From contig CP019454.1 in the NCBI GenBank assembly GCA_002951815.1, positions 3,023,837 through 3,087,836 on the forward strand: 64,000 bases of DNA, read 5' to 3'. Below are positions 17,521 through 26,355 of this stretch, piece after piece. The position numbers and the translations under genes were made by a program. Position 1 is the first letter of the stretch, and the number at the start of each line of letters is the position of its first letter. The notes under the pieces were generated by a model, which was given only the letters and a program-made list of their open reading frames with translations, was not told the origin of the DNA and searched no databases. Source of the stretch: Sulfobacillus thermotolerans. GTDB taxonomy: Bacteria > Bacillota > Sulfobacillia > Sulfobacillales > Sulfobacillaceae.

Positions 17521-18127
17521 CGCTAAGCCTGCTAGACTCTTTGCAGCAGTTGGTGTAAAGCATCCACGGCCCAACAGCGCACCTTTGCGATACTAGGACA
17601 TGGTAGTTCGGCACCCAACTTCGACACGTCCGCCATCGTGAGGGTGTTGTTACCTCCCACGAGTATTAAAGAAGGAGATGACATGCCAACGTCTGCACTT
17701 CCGGGCGGTTGCAGGCTCCATCCTGAAGAAGGCTTGAGCCTGCAACGGCGTAAACGTTCCTATAACGGGCCAGCCGGTTCTTTACCCCGGCGTAAGATAT
17801 CATCGAATGCATCGGCGCCTTCAATGAATGATACGAATGTGTCGCAGTCACTAAACAATGAGCCAAGCCTTTTGGTGCAACTCCCGGCTTGGCTCATTCC
17901 TTTAGGCAAAGCGCAAAGCGAAACTCGTGACCCCCCTTGCCGTCAAAAGTAATCTCATCGTCAAGGACTGGCGTTTTCCCTGTTTGACCTCCCTATGCAC
18001 TTCCGCCTGCCTGACCCGTCCGTTAGAGACTGGGATTGCAACGCAATCACCTGGTACCCGTCACCGAGCTTATTACCAAAAGATTCCACATCTACGAAGA
18101 AGCCACCGCGGTTCATCACCAAAGTAT
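17521..18127. other. 607-base region with hairpins and no convincing gene
   Basis: Two strong inverted repeats stand out. At 17708-17746 there are 11-bp perfect arms (GTTGCAGGCTC). At 17857-17898 there are 13-bp perfect arms (AATGAGCCAAGCC) with a 16-nt loop. A small ORF at 17683-17952 has an excellent AAGGAG ribosome-binding site 5 nt before its ATG, but its 89-residue product (MPTSALPGG...) is low-complexity and spans both repeats. The region may be the scar of a lost MarR-controlled gene, or may encode a structured RNA. Confidence 0.4.
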
Positions 18128-19468
18128 TCAGCGCTTTACGGTCCTAAGAAAATTCTGGTACCACAACGCACTATCTTTGAAGATGCGCTCTTGGGTTGCA
18201 TAGTCAACGTACAATAAGCCAAAGCGTTTAGAATACCCAAAGGCCCATTCAAAATTATCCATAAGGGACCACACGTAATATCCTTGGACATCGGCCCCTT
18301 GTTTCATCGCTTCAGCCACCGCGGCGATATGCGATTCTAAGTAACGGATGCGCGCGGAATCGTGGACGCGCCCCTCAGACACCACGTCATCATAGGCCGC
18401 GCCGTTTTCCGTAATTATAAGAGGCACCGGACCGTATTCGTGGGTTAGGCGCATCAACAGGTCGGTTAACCCCTGAGGCATCAAAGGCCATCCCATCGCC
18501 GTCACCGGCCCTTGAGGCGGAACGATGCGCACGGGCCAGAGCTTGTCCGTCACAGCCTCAACCACTTGTGAAAAATAATAGTTAATCCCTAAAAAATCCA
18601 ACGGCTGGGCAATGATACGCATATCGCGCGGATCCATCTCAGGCATTTTGCCGAATAGAATTTCCAGCTCCTGAGGATAAGTTCCTCGAAACAAGGGATC
18701 TAAGTACCAACGGTTTGAAAACACATCTTGCAAATGCGCCGCTGCCTGATTTGGTGCCTGCTCGTTCTTGGCATAGGCCGGAGTCAAATTTAAGGTAATC
18801 CCAACTTGCGCCTTAGGCCTTGCAGCCCGGATAGCTTGCGACGCCAATCCATGGGACAGCAGCACATGGTGGGCTGCTTGCAACGCCTGTTCGGGATCAC
18901 GCACTCCTGGCGCATGTTCCCCCAGCAAATGCCCTAAAACAGCGGTGCACCACGGCTCATTATGGGTAATCCAGATCGGAATACGGTCTCCCAAACGTTC
19001 GGCCAAAAATCCTGCATAGTCTGCAAATATCTCAGCCGTCCCGCGCTGAGTCCACCCCCCCTGAGCTTGCAAGGCACTGGGCAAATCCCAATGATATAAG
19101 GTAAGCGCGGGTGTAATGCCTCGATCCAGCAAGGTGTCTACCAAACGGTCATAAAACGCCAGACCTGACGGATTGACAGTCCGCAGATGGCCTTGGGGAA
19201 ACACGCGAGACCATGAGACTGAAAAGCGGTAATGGGACACGCCCACCTGAGCTAACAAGTCAACGTCTTGGACCATCCGGTGATAGTGGTCGCAAGCGAT
19301 ATCGCCCGTATCGTTGTGATAGGTCTTACCAGGTGTGTGCGAAAAGTCATCCCAAATGGAAGGGCCCCTGCCATCTTCTTGGGCGGCGCCTTCTATTTGA
19401 TAGGCAGCGGTCGCCGCTCCCCACTGAAACGTAGGCGGAAACACCTTGCTCGCGTCTAACCCTATCAT
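18128..19468 (-). CDS. bglB: Beta-glucosidase, glycoside hydrolase family 1
   Basis: Cytoplasmic retaining glycosidase acting on beta-linked disaccharides. It opens with FPPTFQWGAATAAYQIEG and keeps the acid/base motif THNEPWC (~residue 160) and the nucleophile motif ITENGAA (~350). The C-terminal YYVWSLMDNFEWAFGYSKRFGL block is also present. The length of 446 aa is normal, and there is no signal peptide. The ATG at 19468 fits the family N-terminus; an in-frame ATG at 19486 is the alternative. It follows the Gfo/Idh dehydrogenase gene by one base, so both are likely one transcript. Confidence 0.93.
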   Translation of the reverse strand: MIGLDASKVFPPTFQWGAATAAYQIEGAAQEDGRGPSIWDDFSHTPGKTYHNDTGDIACDHYHRMVQDVDLLAQVGVSHYRFSVSWSRVFPQGHLRTVNPSGLAFYDRLVDTLLDRGITPALTLYHWDLPSALQAQGGWTQRGTAEIFADYAGFLAERLGDRIPIWITHNEPWCTAVLGHLLGEHAPGVRDPEQALQAAHHVLLSHGLASQAIRAARPKAQVGITLNLTPAYAKNEQAPNQAAAHLQDVFSNRWYLDPLFRGTYPQELEILFGKMPEMDPRDMRIIAQPLDFLGINYYFSQVVEAVTDKLWPVRIVPPQGPVTAMGWPLMPQGLTDLLMRLTHEYGPVPLIITENGAAYDDVVSEGRVHDSARIRYLESHIAAVAEAMKQGADVQGYYVWSLMDNFEWAFGYSKRFGLLYVDYATQERIFKDSALWYQNFLRTVKR

Positions 19469-19487
19469 CGCCGTTCGTCCTTTCATT

Positions 19488-20453
19488 CTAGCTCACCGTG
19501 CTCCAGCGGCTGCGAATTTGTTCCATCGTCCAAAGCGTCGGCCACGCCACATCCCGTACCAACTGGATAGGCTCACTGACTCCTTGCATCACGGCATGGA
19601 CATGGCGGATCATATCCGTAAAAGGTTTTTGTCCCTGCATGGTATATTCTTTGACAACACGCTGCGCCGTGCGAATTTCCACGGCATCGCGAGCAGACGG
19701 ATGATACGTATTTGACAAACGAATTTCGCCTTCTGAACCAATGATTCGCGTTTGCGTGTCGTAGCGCCGAACAAAAGACACATTCATGATTAACTGCTGC
19801 ATGCCAGCATAACGCAAAACGGCCCAAACCGACTCATCAACTTCCTGAGGCACATGCGCACGCGCCCACACATCCCCAGGCAAGTCTTTCAGCAACAAGG
19901 ACGTGACATGAACAGGATAACAACCTAGATCATTCAACGCACCTCCTTGAAAAGCTTTAAACCACCGTGCATCCCCAGGCCGCCCCAAAACCGTATTAAA
20001 GGTCCCGTGGATTTCTACATGATCCCCAATAGCCCCTTCCCATACCAATTGCTGCACCCGCAACCATTGTGGTTGAAACTGAAAGGCATACGCTTCCCAC
20101 AACAATGCGTGCGTCCGCTGTGCTTCCTTGATCAAGGCTTCTGCCTCGGACCACGACCCACTTAAGGGTTTTTCACACACGACCGGCTTGCCCGTTTTTA
20201 GCGCCTTCATCGTCCATTCATAGTGAGCATGATTAGGTAAGGGAATATAAATTGCGTCGACTTCGTCACTTTCCAAAATGGCATGGTAATCACCCGCAGC
20301 TTTTACGACCCCGTTTTGGGCTGCAAACTGGCGCGCTTTTTCCATATCACGCGATGCCACCAGCCACGCTTCACCGCCCCCGGCTTCCTGTAAGGCGGGG
20401 AGAAACCCACCTCGCGCAATATCAGCCGTGCCCATAATGCCCCAACGAATCAT
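19488..20453 (-). CDS. Gfo/Idh/MocA family sugar dehydrogenase
   Basis: NAD(P)-dependent oxidoreductase of 321 aa. It has a Rossmann start (IRWGIMGTADIARGGFLPAL), the catalytic Lys motif CEKPLSGSW (~95), and GGALNDLGCYPVHV (~178) in the substrate domain. It resembles trans-dihydrodiol/glucose-fructose oxidoreductase-like members. It is directly upstream of the GH1 glucosidase, which suggests a role in processing the released or modified sugar. The substrate is unknown. Confidence 0.87.
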   Translation of the reverse strand: MIRWGIMGTADIARGGFLPALQEAGGGEAWLVASRDMEKARQFAAQNGVVKAAGDYHAILESDEVDAIYIPLPNHAHYEWTMKALKTGKPVVCEKPLSGSWSEAEALIKEAQRTHALLWEAYAFQFQPQWLRVQQLVWEGAIGDHVEIHGTFNTVLGRPGDARWFKAFQGGALNDLGCYPVHVTSLLLKDLPGDVWARAHVPQEVDESVWAVLRYAGMQQLIMNVSFVRRYDTQTRIIGSEGEIRLSNTYHPSARDAVEIRTAQRVVKEYTMQGQKPFTDMIRHVHAVMQGVSEPIQLVRDVAWPTLWTMEQIRSRWSTVS

Positions 20454-20526
20454 GATTTCGCCTACTTTCTCGTTCTCCTATTCTTTGGGCATTTTATCAT
20501 CTTGTTCCACCAAGTGGCACCCAGTG

Positions 20527-21729
20527 TTAGGACAAACGCAGCGGTTTGCTCGCCTGATAGGCCAGCAACCCGGCCCCCAGCAATATAAACGCCAACAAAC
20601 CCCAAGCGGGCCGAAAATGGTGAGTACTGTCAATAACAGCCCCGAGTATAGGCGGGAAAAAGGCCGATCCTAAAAACACCACCGTCCCGACAAATCCCAT
20701 TGCCATACCGGCCTGCTCAGGGAGCACCGTTTCTGCCGCCCACGTTAAAGACAACGCATTCCAGCCAATAGCCCCCATCCCCATCAAAAACCAAACAAGA
20801 CAAATCCACCCAAAACCGATATGCTGCGGGAGGAATACGACAAAGCCCACCATAATAAAAGCTAAAAGAGCAATCTGACTGATCGTCCGCGGACGGTTAG
20901 CCCCAGTCCGGTCACTATAGGCCCCAAAAACAATACGCCCAATGCCTCCGCCAATTTGCGCCAAGGCTAGAGCAAATCCCGCCTGAGATAACGTAAAATG
21001 GCGAAACCGATGCAAATACTCTAAAGTAAACGTAATAAGAAAGTATTGGCCGGCTACCATCAAAACGGACACGGTAGCCGGTGTCCATAAAGACCGAGGC
21101 AGTTTGCTCTGCACCTTGGGTACAGCCGCTGGCGCCTTAACAGATGGTTCGATGACACTCGAAAAAATCCAGCCCACCACAAAGAGTTCCACAGCAAACA
21201 ATCCGTAGACCGCATTGAGCCCCTCATGCAGCGCTAAAACGGGCAAAATCATGGCGGCCAGTGCCGCCCCTAAAGGCACACCCGTTTGCCGAATCCCCAT
21301 GGGCATACCCCGAGCACGATTTTGAAAGGCGGTGAAGACCGCCTTTGTCCCCGCCATGGGCACAGCGGCCAAACTGATACCCAGCAGGAAGAACATGCCT
21401 AAAAGGCTGTCAAATCCTCGTATCTGTGTTAAAAGAGCTGCAAGCACCGCCATCACCACTGCGCCCCAGCGCAAAAGCCGGCGGGGTCCCCATCGATCGG
21501 CTAACATGCCCATAAAGACCATGCTCGCCATCATGCCTAAGCTCATCGAGGTCGTGACCAGACCAATTTCCGCGAAGTCCAAATGATACCGCACGGCAAA
21601 AAGAAATCCCATCACGATGATGCCCTGTTGCACAAAAGACATCCCGGTTTGAGACAATGTCGCCCAAGTTAGATACCATGCGGGCTTGACTTTCGCATGA
21701 AATCCTTCGGCCGCAAACAAGCGCTGCAT
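20527..21729 (-). CDS. MFS transporter, 12-TM
   Basis: 400-residue permease with twelve hydrophobic segments. The motif A-like loop MLADRWGPRRLLRWG (~80) and its repeat AYSDRTGANRPRTI after TM8 mark the two halves. The sequence resembles the organic-acid/oxalate or cyanate-type MFS carriers, but I cannot name the substrate. The start is taken as the ATG at 21729; an upstream extension to 21801 would cover a likely regulatory region. It is the first of a probable three-gene run with the Gfo/Idh and GH1 genes, separated from them by 73 bases. Confidence 0.83.
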   Translation of the reverse strand: MQRLFAAEGFHAKVKPAWYLTWATLSQTGMSFVQQGIIVMGFLFAVRYHLDFAEIGLVTTSMSLGMMASMVFMGMLADRWGPRRLLRWGAVVMAVLAALLTQIRGFDSLLGMFFLLGISLAAVPMAGTKAVFTAFQNRARGMPMGIRQTGVPLGAALAAMILPVLALHEGLNAVYGLFAVELFVVGWIFSSVIEPSVKAPAAVPKVQSKLPRSLWTPATVSVLMVAGQYFLITFTLEYLHRFRHFTLSQAGFALALAQIGGGIGRIVFGAYSDRTGANRPRTISQIALLAFIMVGFVVFLPQHIGFGWICLVWFLMGMGAIGWNALSLTWAAETVLPEQAGMAMGFVGTVVFLGSAFFPPILGAVIDSTHHFRPAWGLLAFILLGAGLLAYQASKPLRLS

Positions 21730-21732
21730 GTT

Positions 21733-21796
21733 TGTCACCACTTTGCCTAAAATTACCGCGCATGTCCCCACATTTCCGGCGTACATTGTGGTGACA
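21733..21796. promoter_or_regulatory. Repeated TGTCnCCAC half-sites in a divergent promoter
   Basis: Three copies of one half-site occur: TGTCACCAC (21733-21741), TGTCCCCAC (21763-21771) and, inverted, GTGGTGACA (21788-21796). The last two form a 10-bp inverted repeat with one mismatch. They lie between the divergent MFS and small membrane protein genes, where an operator would be expected. Confidence 0.4.
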
Positions 21797-21843
21797 GGCA
21801 CCCAATGTACCCACTACCGATTTAAGAAAGAAGGCGGCATATT

Positions 21844-22335
21844 ATGAAGCATACATCAGATCTTTGGCCGCGCGCGCTATTGGCAGGCGTGATAAGCACG
21901 ACCGTCTTTACCGCCCTTCTGACCCTAGCCCCCGTGGCAGGATCCCCCACCTTGAATGTCGCACTATGGGACGGTACTTTGATCACTCTGAACTTACGCC
22001 TAGCCGCGGTCCTAGGCTACATCCTAGAAATTTTGGGAGCCACTCTCGTCGCTTATGAATACCAGAAGTGGCTTTCTCCGCGCCTCAAAGGATCGCCATG
22101 GAGCAAAGGCATGGCACTTGGTGGGGCATTATGGATCTTTTGGATGATTATCGGTTTACCGCTCTTTGATCTTGTAAGCCCTCTGGTCAACAACGGACTC
22201 ATGCTGGCCCCAGGCATTTTTGCCTCAAATTTTGGAGCTACGAGCTCCTTATTCTTTCTTTTAAGTCTTCTCGCCTTTGGTTTGGCCATTAGTTGGCTGG
22301 CCGATACGCCGGTAGGGTACCGCTCATACCGTTAA
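21844..22335 (+). CDS. Small four-TM membrane protein
   Basis: 163 residues with four clear membrane segments and short loops. The N-terminus (WPRALLAGVISTTVFTALL) and overall layout resemble uncharacterised DUF6789-like proteins, but I cannot confirm the family. AAGAAGGCGG lies ahead of the ATG. It is monocistronic: it is divergent from the MFS gene and ends in a terminator shared with the convergent kinase gene. Confidence 0.72.
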   Translation: MKHTSDLWPRALLAGVISTTVFTALLTLAPVAGSPTLNVALWDGTLITLNLRLAAVLGYILEILGATLVAYEYQKWLSPRLKGSPWSKGMALGGALWIFWMIIGLPLFDLVSPLVNNGLMLAPGIFASNFGATSSLFFLLSLLAFGLAISWLADTPVGYRSYR

Positions 22336-22360
22336 GGAGCTCGGCTAAGCCGGGCTCCTT
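22334..22360. terminator. Bidirectional terminator
   Basis: AAGGAGCTCGGC pairs with GCCGGGCTCCTT (12 bp, one G-T pair) around a 3-nt loop. It lies exactly between two convergent stop codons. Confidence 0.75.
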
Positions 22361-22361
22361 G

Positions 22362-23273
22362 TTATGCCTCATGGCGATCATTGCTAAGGACAATGTCAAA
22401 TTGTCCCGCTGTCGCTACAGGACGGGTGAGCGTCCAAAAACGAAACACGGGCCCGGCTTGCAAACTACGCAAAAACCTCTCGGCTTTGAGAATGGCCCCT
22501 GTGTGAAAATCACGCGGTGAAAACAAATAGCCTCGCGCCGTCCCACTATGCGCTGTCACCACACCCCATTGCTGCTGATGGGCTTGTTCAATCACCGCGC
22601 CCAATAGCCGATCTTCCGGATTCCGTTCCCACTGGACCTCCGCGGAGATTAATCCCGCTTGTCCCATTTGCGAAACCTGCCGTGCATGCGCGGCTTCCCG
22701 TGCGATTTTTAACGCCTGCGCTAAGCGTTGTTGCTGATGGGCGGTGTAGGATTCGCGCATTCGGTGATGTAATGCCGTGTTTACCCGTCCGGGTCCGATA
22801 AGTCCGACAATCACGGCGTAAGGCGCCATCGGCCATTTTTCCAATAAGATGCCTTTGACGGGATCAAAGACCACCATATGCGGATACATCACCCCATCCG
22901 ACGGCTCGATCTGTGCGGCCAAACGCGCCATCGTCGATGGCAACAGACTGCGGTCATATGCCGCTGCAACAGCGCGCATGCTGGCAACAATGTCGGCGGA
23001 ACTCGATGCCATGCCTTTACCGATGGGAATAACCGAAGAGATGCTTAGAATGCCTCCCGGTTTTTTCAAGGCTTGGCAAGCCAACAGGGCTGCCTTCTGC
23101 GCTTTCTTACGATGCCTCGGATAGACCACAACCTCAGAATTCTCACCCGGAATAAATTTGGCCCGGGTTCCCCACCGGATCGGTATCGTTACCAGGAATG
23201 GAGTCTGATCAATAACACCCTGCACCAGTTCGCCAAATGTTCCGGAAGAAAATCCCCAGCCAGCCTGCTTCAT
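22362..23273 (-). CDS. GHMP kinase, PduX-like (L-threonine kinase)
   Basis: GHMP-fold kinase of 303 aa. The N-terminal SSGTFGELVQG and the ATP-binding loop SVIPIGKGMASSSADI (~85-100) match PduX. PduX phosphorylates L-threonine for the aminopropanol arm of cobalamin. The middle part (RLAAQIEPSDGVMYP) and the GTARGYLF segment also fit this subfamily. No cobalamin gene is near, so the function rests on sequence only. AAGGAGGG precedes the ATG by 7 nt. Confidence 0.75.
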   Translation of the reverse strand: MKQAGWGFSSGTFGELVQGVIDQTPFLVTIPIRWGTRAKFIPGENSEVVVYPRHRKKAQKAALLACQALKKPGGILSISSVIPIGKGMASSSADIVASMRAVAAAYDRSLLPSTMARLAAQIEPSDGVMYPHMVVFDPVKGILLEKWPMAPYAVIVGLIGPGRVNTALHHRMRESYTAHQQQRLAQALKIAREAAHARQVSQMGQAGLISAEVQWERNPEDRLLGAVIEQAHQQQWGVVTAHSGTARGYLFSPRDFHTGAILKAERFLRSLQAGPVFRFWTLTRPVATAGQFDIVLSNDRHEA

Positions 23274-23383
23274 GGGGGCCCCCTCCTTGAAACTTGTTAA
23301 TCATTGTACCATGCCTGCTACGACTGGGGACGTTCTGTTGCCGGGTTCCAGTAGATGAAGTATAAAGGGAGGGCTTTGGCCTA

Positions 23384-24451
23384 TTATGTGCTCGGTGCGA
23401 GAGACGGCTCATTGCCCCAGGCATTTAGCAAAGTGTTAATCACGCTCGTCTCGCCTTCAACAATAACCTCCGTTTTACGCACAAGAAATGCTGCTTCCTC
23501 CATATTGTCGGGCAGCGCTCCTAAAAAGACCGTAAGCGCCCCCACATTCGCTGTCGTTGCAGTTAAGTCCTTATCCGGCAATCCGACCAAAGCGTGGACC
23601 TGCGCCTTCTCGGTAATAACCACCGGATTGGCATCTTGTGCGGTGAAACTCATTATCACCACCCGTTGACCTTGGGCATTGGTGCCAATATTGATAGCGT
23701 TGAGCGTCATATCAGCATTAGCCGGAGGCAGGGCAATAGGGAAGTCGACCGCACTTTTAGCGGCATTTAACGCAGTGCCTACCTGCGACAGGGCTACATC
23801 GGAGGTGACGCCCCCAGGAGGTACAAACGAATACGTCCCCGCTGCCACGGATGGATTCACTTGAAAATGGGAAAAATTTTCCGTAATCTGCGTCGAGCCC
23901 CACTTGGCCTGCCACCGAGTCAAGACATTAGTTTTTGTATTATAGGTCACGCGCATTTGTGCTGAATTGCCCGAGGTCGGAAAATTGACGGTCATCTGCA
24001 ACGTGACGAGATTATGTTTGATGGCAGCCGCTGTGACATGTGCCTCCCGAAGTAGCGAAGGCATCTGGGCCACGACTCCCAAAGGCGCGTCGGCTGCGGG
24101 CAAACTGGGCAATACCGTATAATGGTGAGTGCTTTGCGGGTACCATATGGTTTCATGTTCATTGACATAAAAATCCATAGGCGTAGGCTTTGATAGAAAG
24201 ACAACGTATTGCCCATGAGATAAATCACTGGTAACCTGATATTCCAAGGCTTTGGCGGGATGGTGATCGACCACGATGGTCTCCTGGACATCGGCCCGTA
24301 TCGCTTGCCAATTGCCCATGCGCGCGAGAATTTGAGCCTTCACCGTTTTAGGTTCTGTTGCATGGGAAATAGCTTGCGGCCTTCCCCATCCGCAACCCGC
24401 TGTGAGCCCAGCCATAATTCCCATTAGGGTATAGGTCTGCCAACGTTTCAT
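23384..24451 (-). CDS. Secreted lipoprotein, LolA/MucB-like
   Basis: Lipoprotein with signal peptide and lipobox LTAGC (Cys ~20), 355 aa. The middle (residues ~40-215) looks like the LolA/RseB-type half-barrel seen in Firmicute outer-membrane-lipoprotein-sorting-like proteins. The C-terminal 110 residues carry a second domain ending in GETSVINTLLNAWGNEP, which resembles DUF4367-type modules. Such proteins often sense envelope state or affect sporulation; the function here is unknown. It lies upstream of a divergent antiporter. Confidence 0.7.
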   Translation of the reverse strand: MKRWQTYTLMGIMAGLTAGCGWGRPQAISHATEPKTVKAQILARMGNWQAIRADVQETIVVDHHPAKALEYQVTSDLSHGQYVVFLSKPTPMDFYVNEHETIWYPQSTHHYTVLPSLPAADAPLGVVAQMPSLLREAHVTAAAIKHNLVTLQMTVNFPTSGNSAQMRVTYNTKTNVLTRWQAKWGSTQITENFSHFQVNPSVAAGTYSFVPPGGVTSDVALSQVGTALNAAKSAVDFPIALPPANADMTLNAINIGTNAQGQRVVIMSFTAQDANPVVITEKAQVHALVGLPDKDLTATTANVGALTVFLGALPDNMEEAAFLVRKTEVIVEGETSVINTLLNAWGNEPSLAPST

Positions 24452-24582
24452 AGGTCTATGGTATCTTGTTTACCGAGTTCGAGCAATCCGGCAGTTTAGA
24501 CGTGAGCCTCTTCGAATAGTCGCCGTGCTCAGCCACTATGTGGGACCAATAACACGTTGCACATCTTGAGAAAGGCAGGACT

Positions 24583-26355
24583 ATGTCACATATCATTGTC
24601 TCGATTCTGGTTGTCTCGATCATCGCCCTTATGGTGCCATGGGTTCTTTTGCGGACAAAAGCTAAAATTCCCTTTGCCGCCGCTGAAATTCTCCTAGGCC
24701 TTATTTTTGGCAAAAGCGGACTGCAGTGGATTCATAATTCCAGCCCTATTAGCTTTCTCTCACTCTTTGGCTTGTCTTATATTATGTTCCTCTACGGACT
24801 TGAAACCAATTTGGATGCCTGGCTTAAAAGGCGCCCAGGAACTTTACCTCACAGCCAATGGCTCTGGCCTATCGCCTTGGTCTGGATGGTTTTAGCATTT
24901 GTTGAAGCCTTTGCCTTTTGGTCTTTGGGCCTTATTCACCATACGGTAGCCGTCGCCTTGCTTCTCGGCAGCAGTGCCCCGACCGTGCTCTTACCTACGC
25001 TCAAGGAGCGTGGGCTGGTGGAGACAACCTTTGGCCAGTGGATTTTATCGATTGGCTTCGTGGTCGACTTTAGCAGCCTGCTTGGTGTCACAGCGCTGGC
25101 TGCGCTGAACCAACACGGCGCCGTGTTGCGAATATTTTTAGTGCTCTTACTATTCATTCCTGCACTTATTGCGAAATCAACCTCGAAGTTCTTACACCGT
25201 GCGTGGTTTGGAAAGGGCCAAGATAGCGTAACGGGACAAATTGGCGTGCGTGGGGTCATGATGATTATCACACTCTTCATCGCCCTTGCCGATACGCTTG
25301 GCACCATTACCGTATTAGGTGCCTTCTTAGCTGGCATCGTGGTTTCCATGATTGCCGGACGCGACCGCCCCATTTTGCAAGACAAACTCGACGCCTTGGG
25401 TTTTGGCTATTTCATTCCCTTTTTCTTTGTGACGGTCGGTTCCAACCTCAATTTACGCCCTGCGTTGTCCTCCAACCATATCTGGATCCTTACCGCTATC
25501 TTCTTAGGCGGCGTCGCAGCGATTAGCGCCGGAGCGGCCTGGTTGCTGACGCGGATTTTTCCTCGCTCCCGAGCTTTTGCCATGGCAACACTCTTAGCAA
25601 CAAGACTCTCTGTGACCGTGGCAGGCTCGCTCATCTTATACCAAGCGCACATCATATCCCAATCTCTTTATCTGGCCATGGTCATGACTTCGGTCCTCTC
25701 GGCCTTCATTTTCCCACCGCTCTTTCATCGTTTGAGCCCAGCCCCGCCCCCCGCGCGCCATGACATTGTGTTGGTGGGGCCCAATCATTGGACGCGTCCT
25801 ATGGCAGCCCACCTCGCGGATGACGAATACCGGGTATTTACCTACGAGAATATCGAAGCCCTAGTCACCGCCGCCCGTGATTTAGCGCCACGGGTTCGTA
25901 CGGCAGCGGTTTTGGGCACGGAAGCGTGGGAGCGCAATTTGCGCTGGGGCACTATCATTGCGGATACCTTGCAAATTGACCATGTGATTGTTGATGTCCC
26001 AATAGAAGGATTAGAGGAGGCGCAAAACTCCGGCCTTGTTCCCTTCGTGGCCGCCGTCGCCTCCATGCAGCTCTTAGAAACCATGATTCGTTCACCCGCA
26101 GCAGGCATCATTGACAGCAGGCTGTGGTCATCGACCCTCGACTTAACCGTCACCAATCCCGAGGCGCTGCACGTCCCCTTGCGCGACTTGCAATTACCGG
26201 AAGACACTCTGGTGATTGGCATCACCCGGGGCCGCGAACATTTGGTGCCCCGGGGGTCGTCTACGCTGCAGGCCGGAGACATTATCACCATTGTGTGCCC
26301 AGGCGCCAGGCGCCACGACATCCGCACGCTGTTTGAGATGCCCCAAAGCCTGTAG
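24583..26355 (+). CDS. Cation:proton antiporter, CPA2 (Kef-type) with TrkA-C domain
   Basis: 590 aa. About twelve TM helices come first, with the CPA2 pattern IPFAAAEILLGLIFGKSGL near the start and LGAFLAGIVVSMIAGRDRP near residue 260. A cytoplasmic part follows: a degenerate TrkA-N-like segment (HDIVLVGPNHWTRPMAAHL) without a full GxGxxG. A TrkA-C domain (LRDLQLPEDTLVIGITRGRE ...) completes the chain. The predicted role is K+ or Na+ efflux against protons, useful in pH homeostasis. The altered nucleotide-binding loop suggests changed or lost NAD(H) gating. It ends 1 bp before the convergent kinase gene. Confidence 0.88.
   Translation: MSHIIVSILVVSIIALMVPWVLLRTKAKIPFAAAEILLGLIFGKSGLQWIHNSSPISFLSLFGLSYIMFLYGLETNLDAWLKRRPGTLPHSQWLWPIALVWMVLAFVEAFAFWSLGLIHHTVAVALLLGSSAPTVLLPTLKERGLVETTFGQWILSIGFVVDFSSLLGVTALAALNQHGAVLRIFLVLLLFIPALIAKSTSKFLHRAWFGKGQDSVTGQIGVRGVMMIITLFIALADTLGTITVLGAFLAGIVVSMIAGRDRPILQDKLDALGFGYFIPFFFVTVGSNLNLRPALSSNHIWILTAIFLGGVAAISAGAAWLLTRIFPRSRAFAMATLLATRLSVTVAGSLILYQAHIISQSLYLAMVMTSVLSAFIFPPLFHRLSPAPPPARHDIVLVGPNHWTRPMAAHLADDEYRVFTYENIEALVTAARDLAPRVRTAAVLGTEAWERNLRWGTIIADTLQIDHVIVDVPIEGLEEAQNSGLVPFVAAVASMQLLETMIRSPAAGIIDSRLWSSTLDLTVTNPEALHVPLRDLQLPEDTLVIGITRGREHLVPRGSSTLQAGDIITIVCPGARRHDIRTLFEMPQSL

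Noticed and set aside
17521..18127. Inverted repeats considered as ends of an insertion sequence
   Set aside because: The arms are hairpins with short loops, there is no transposase fragment, and no target-site duplication is visible.
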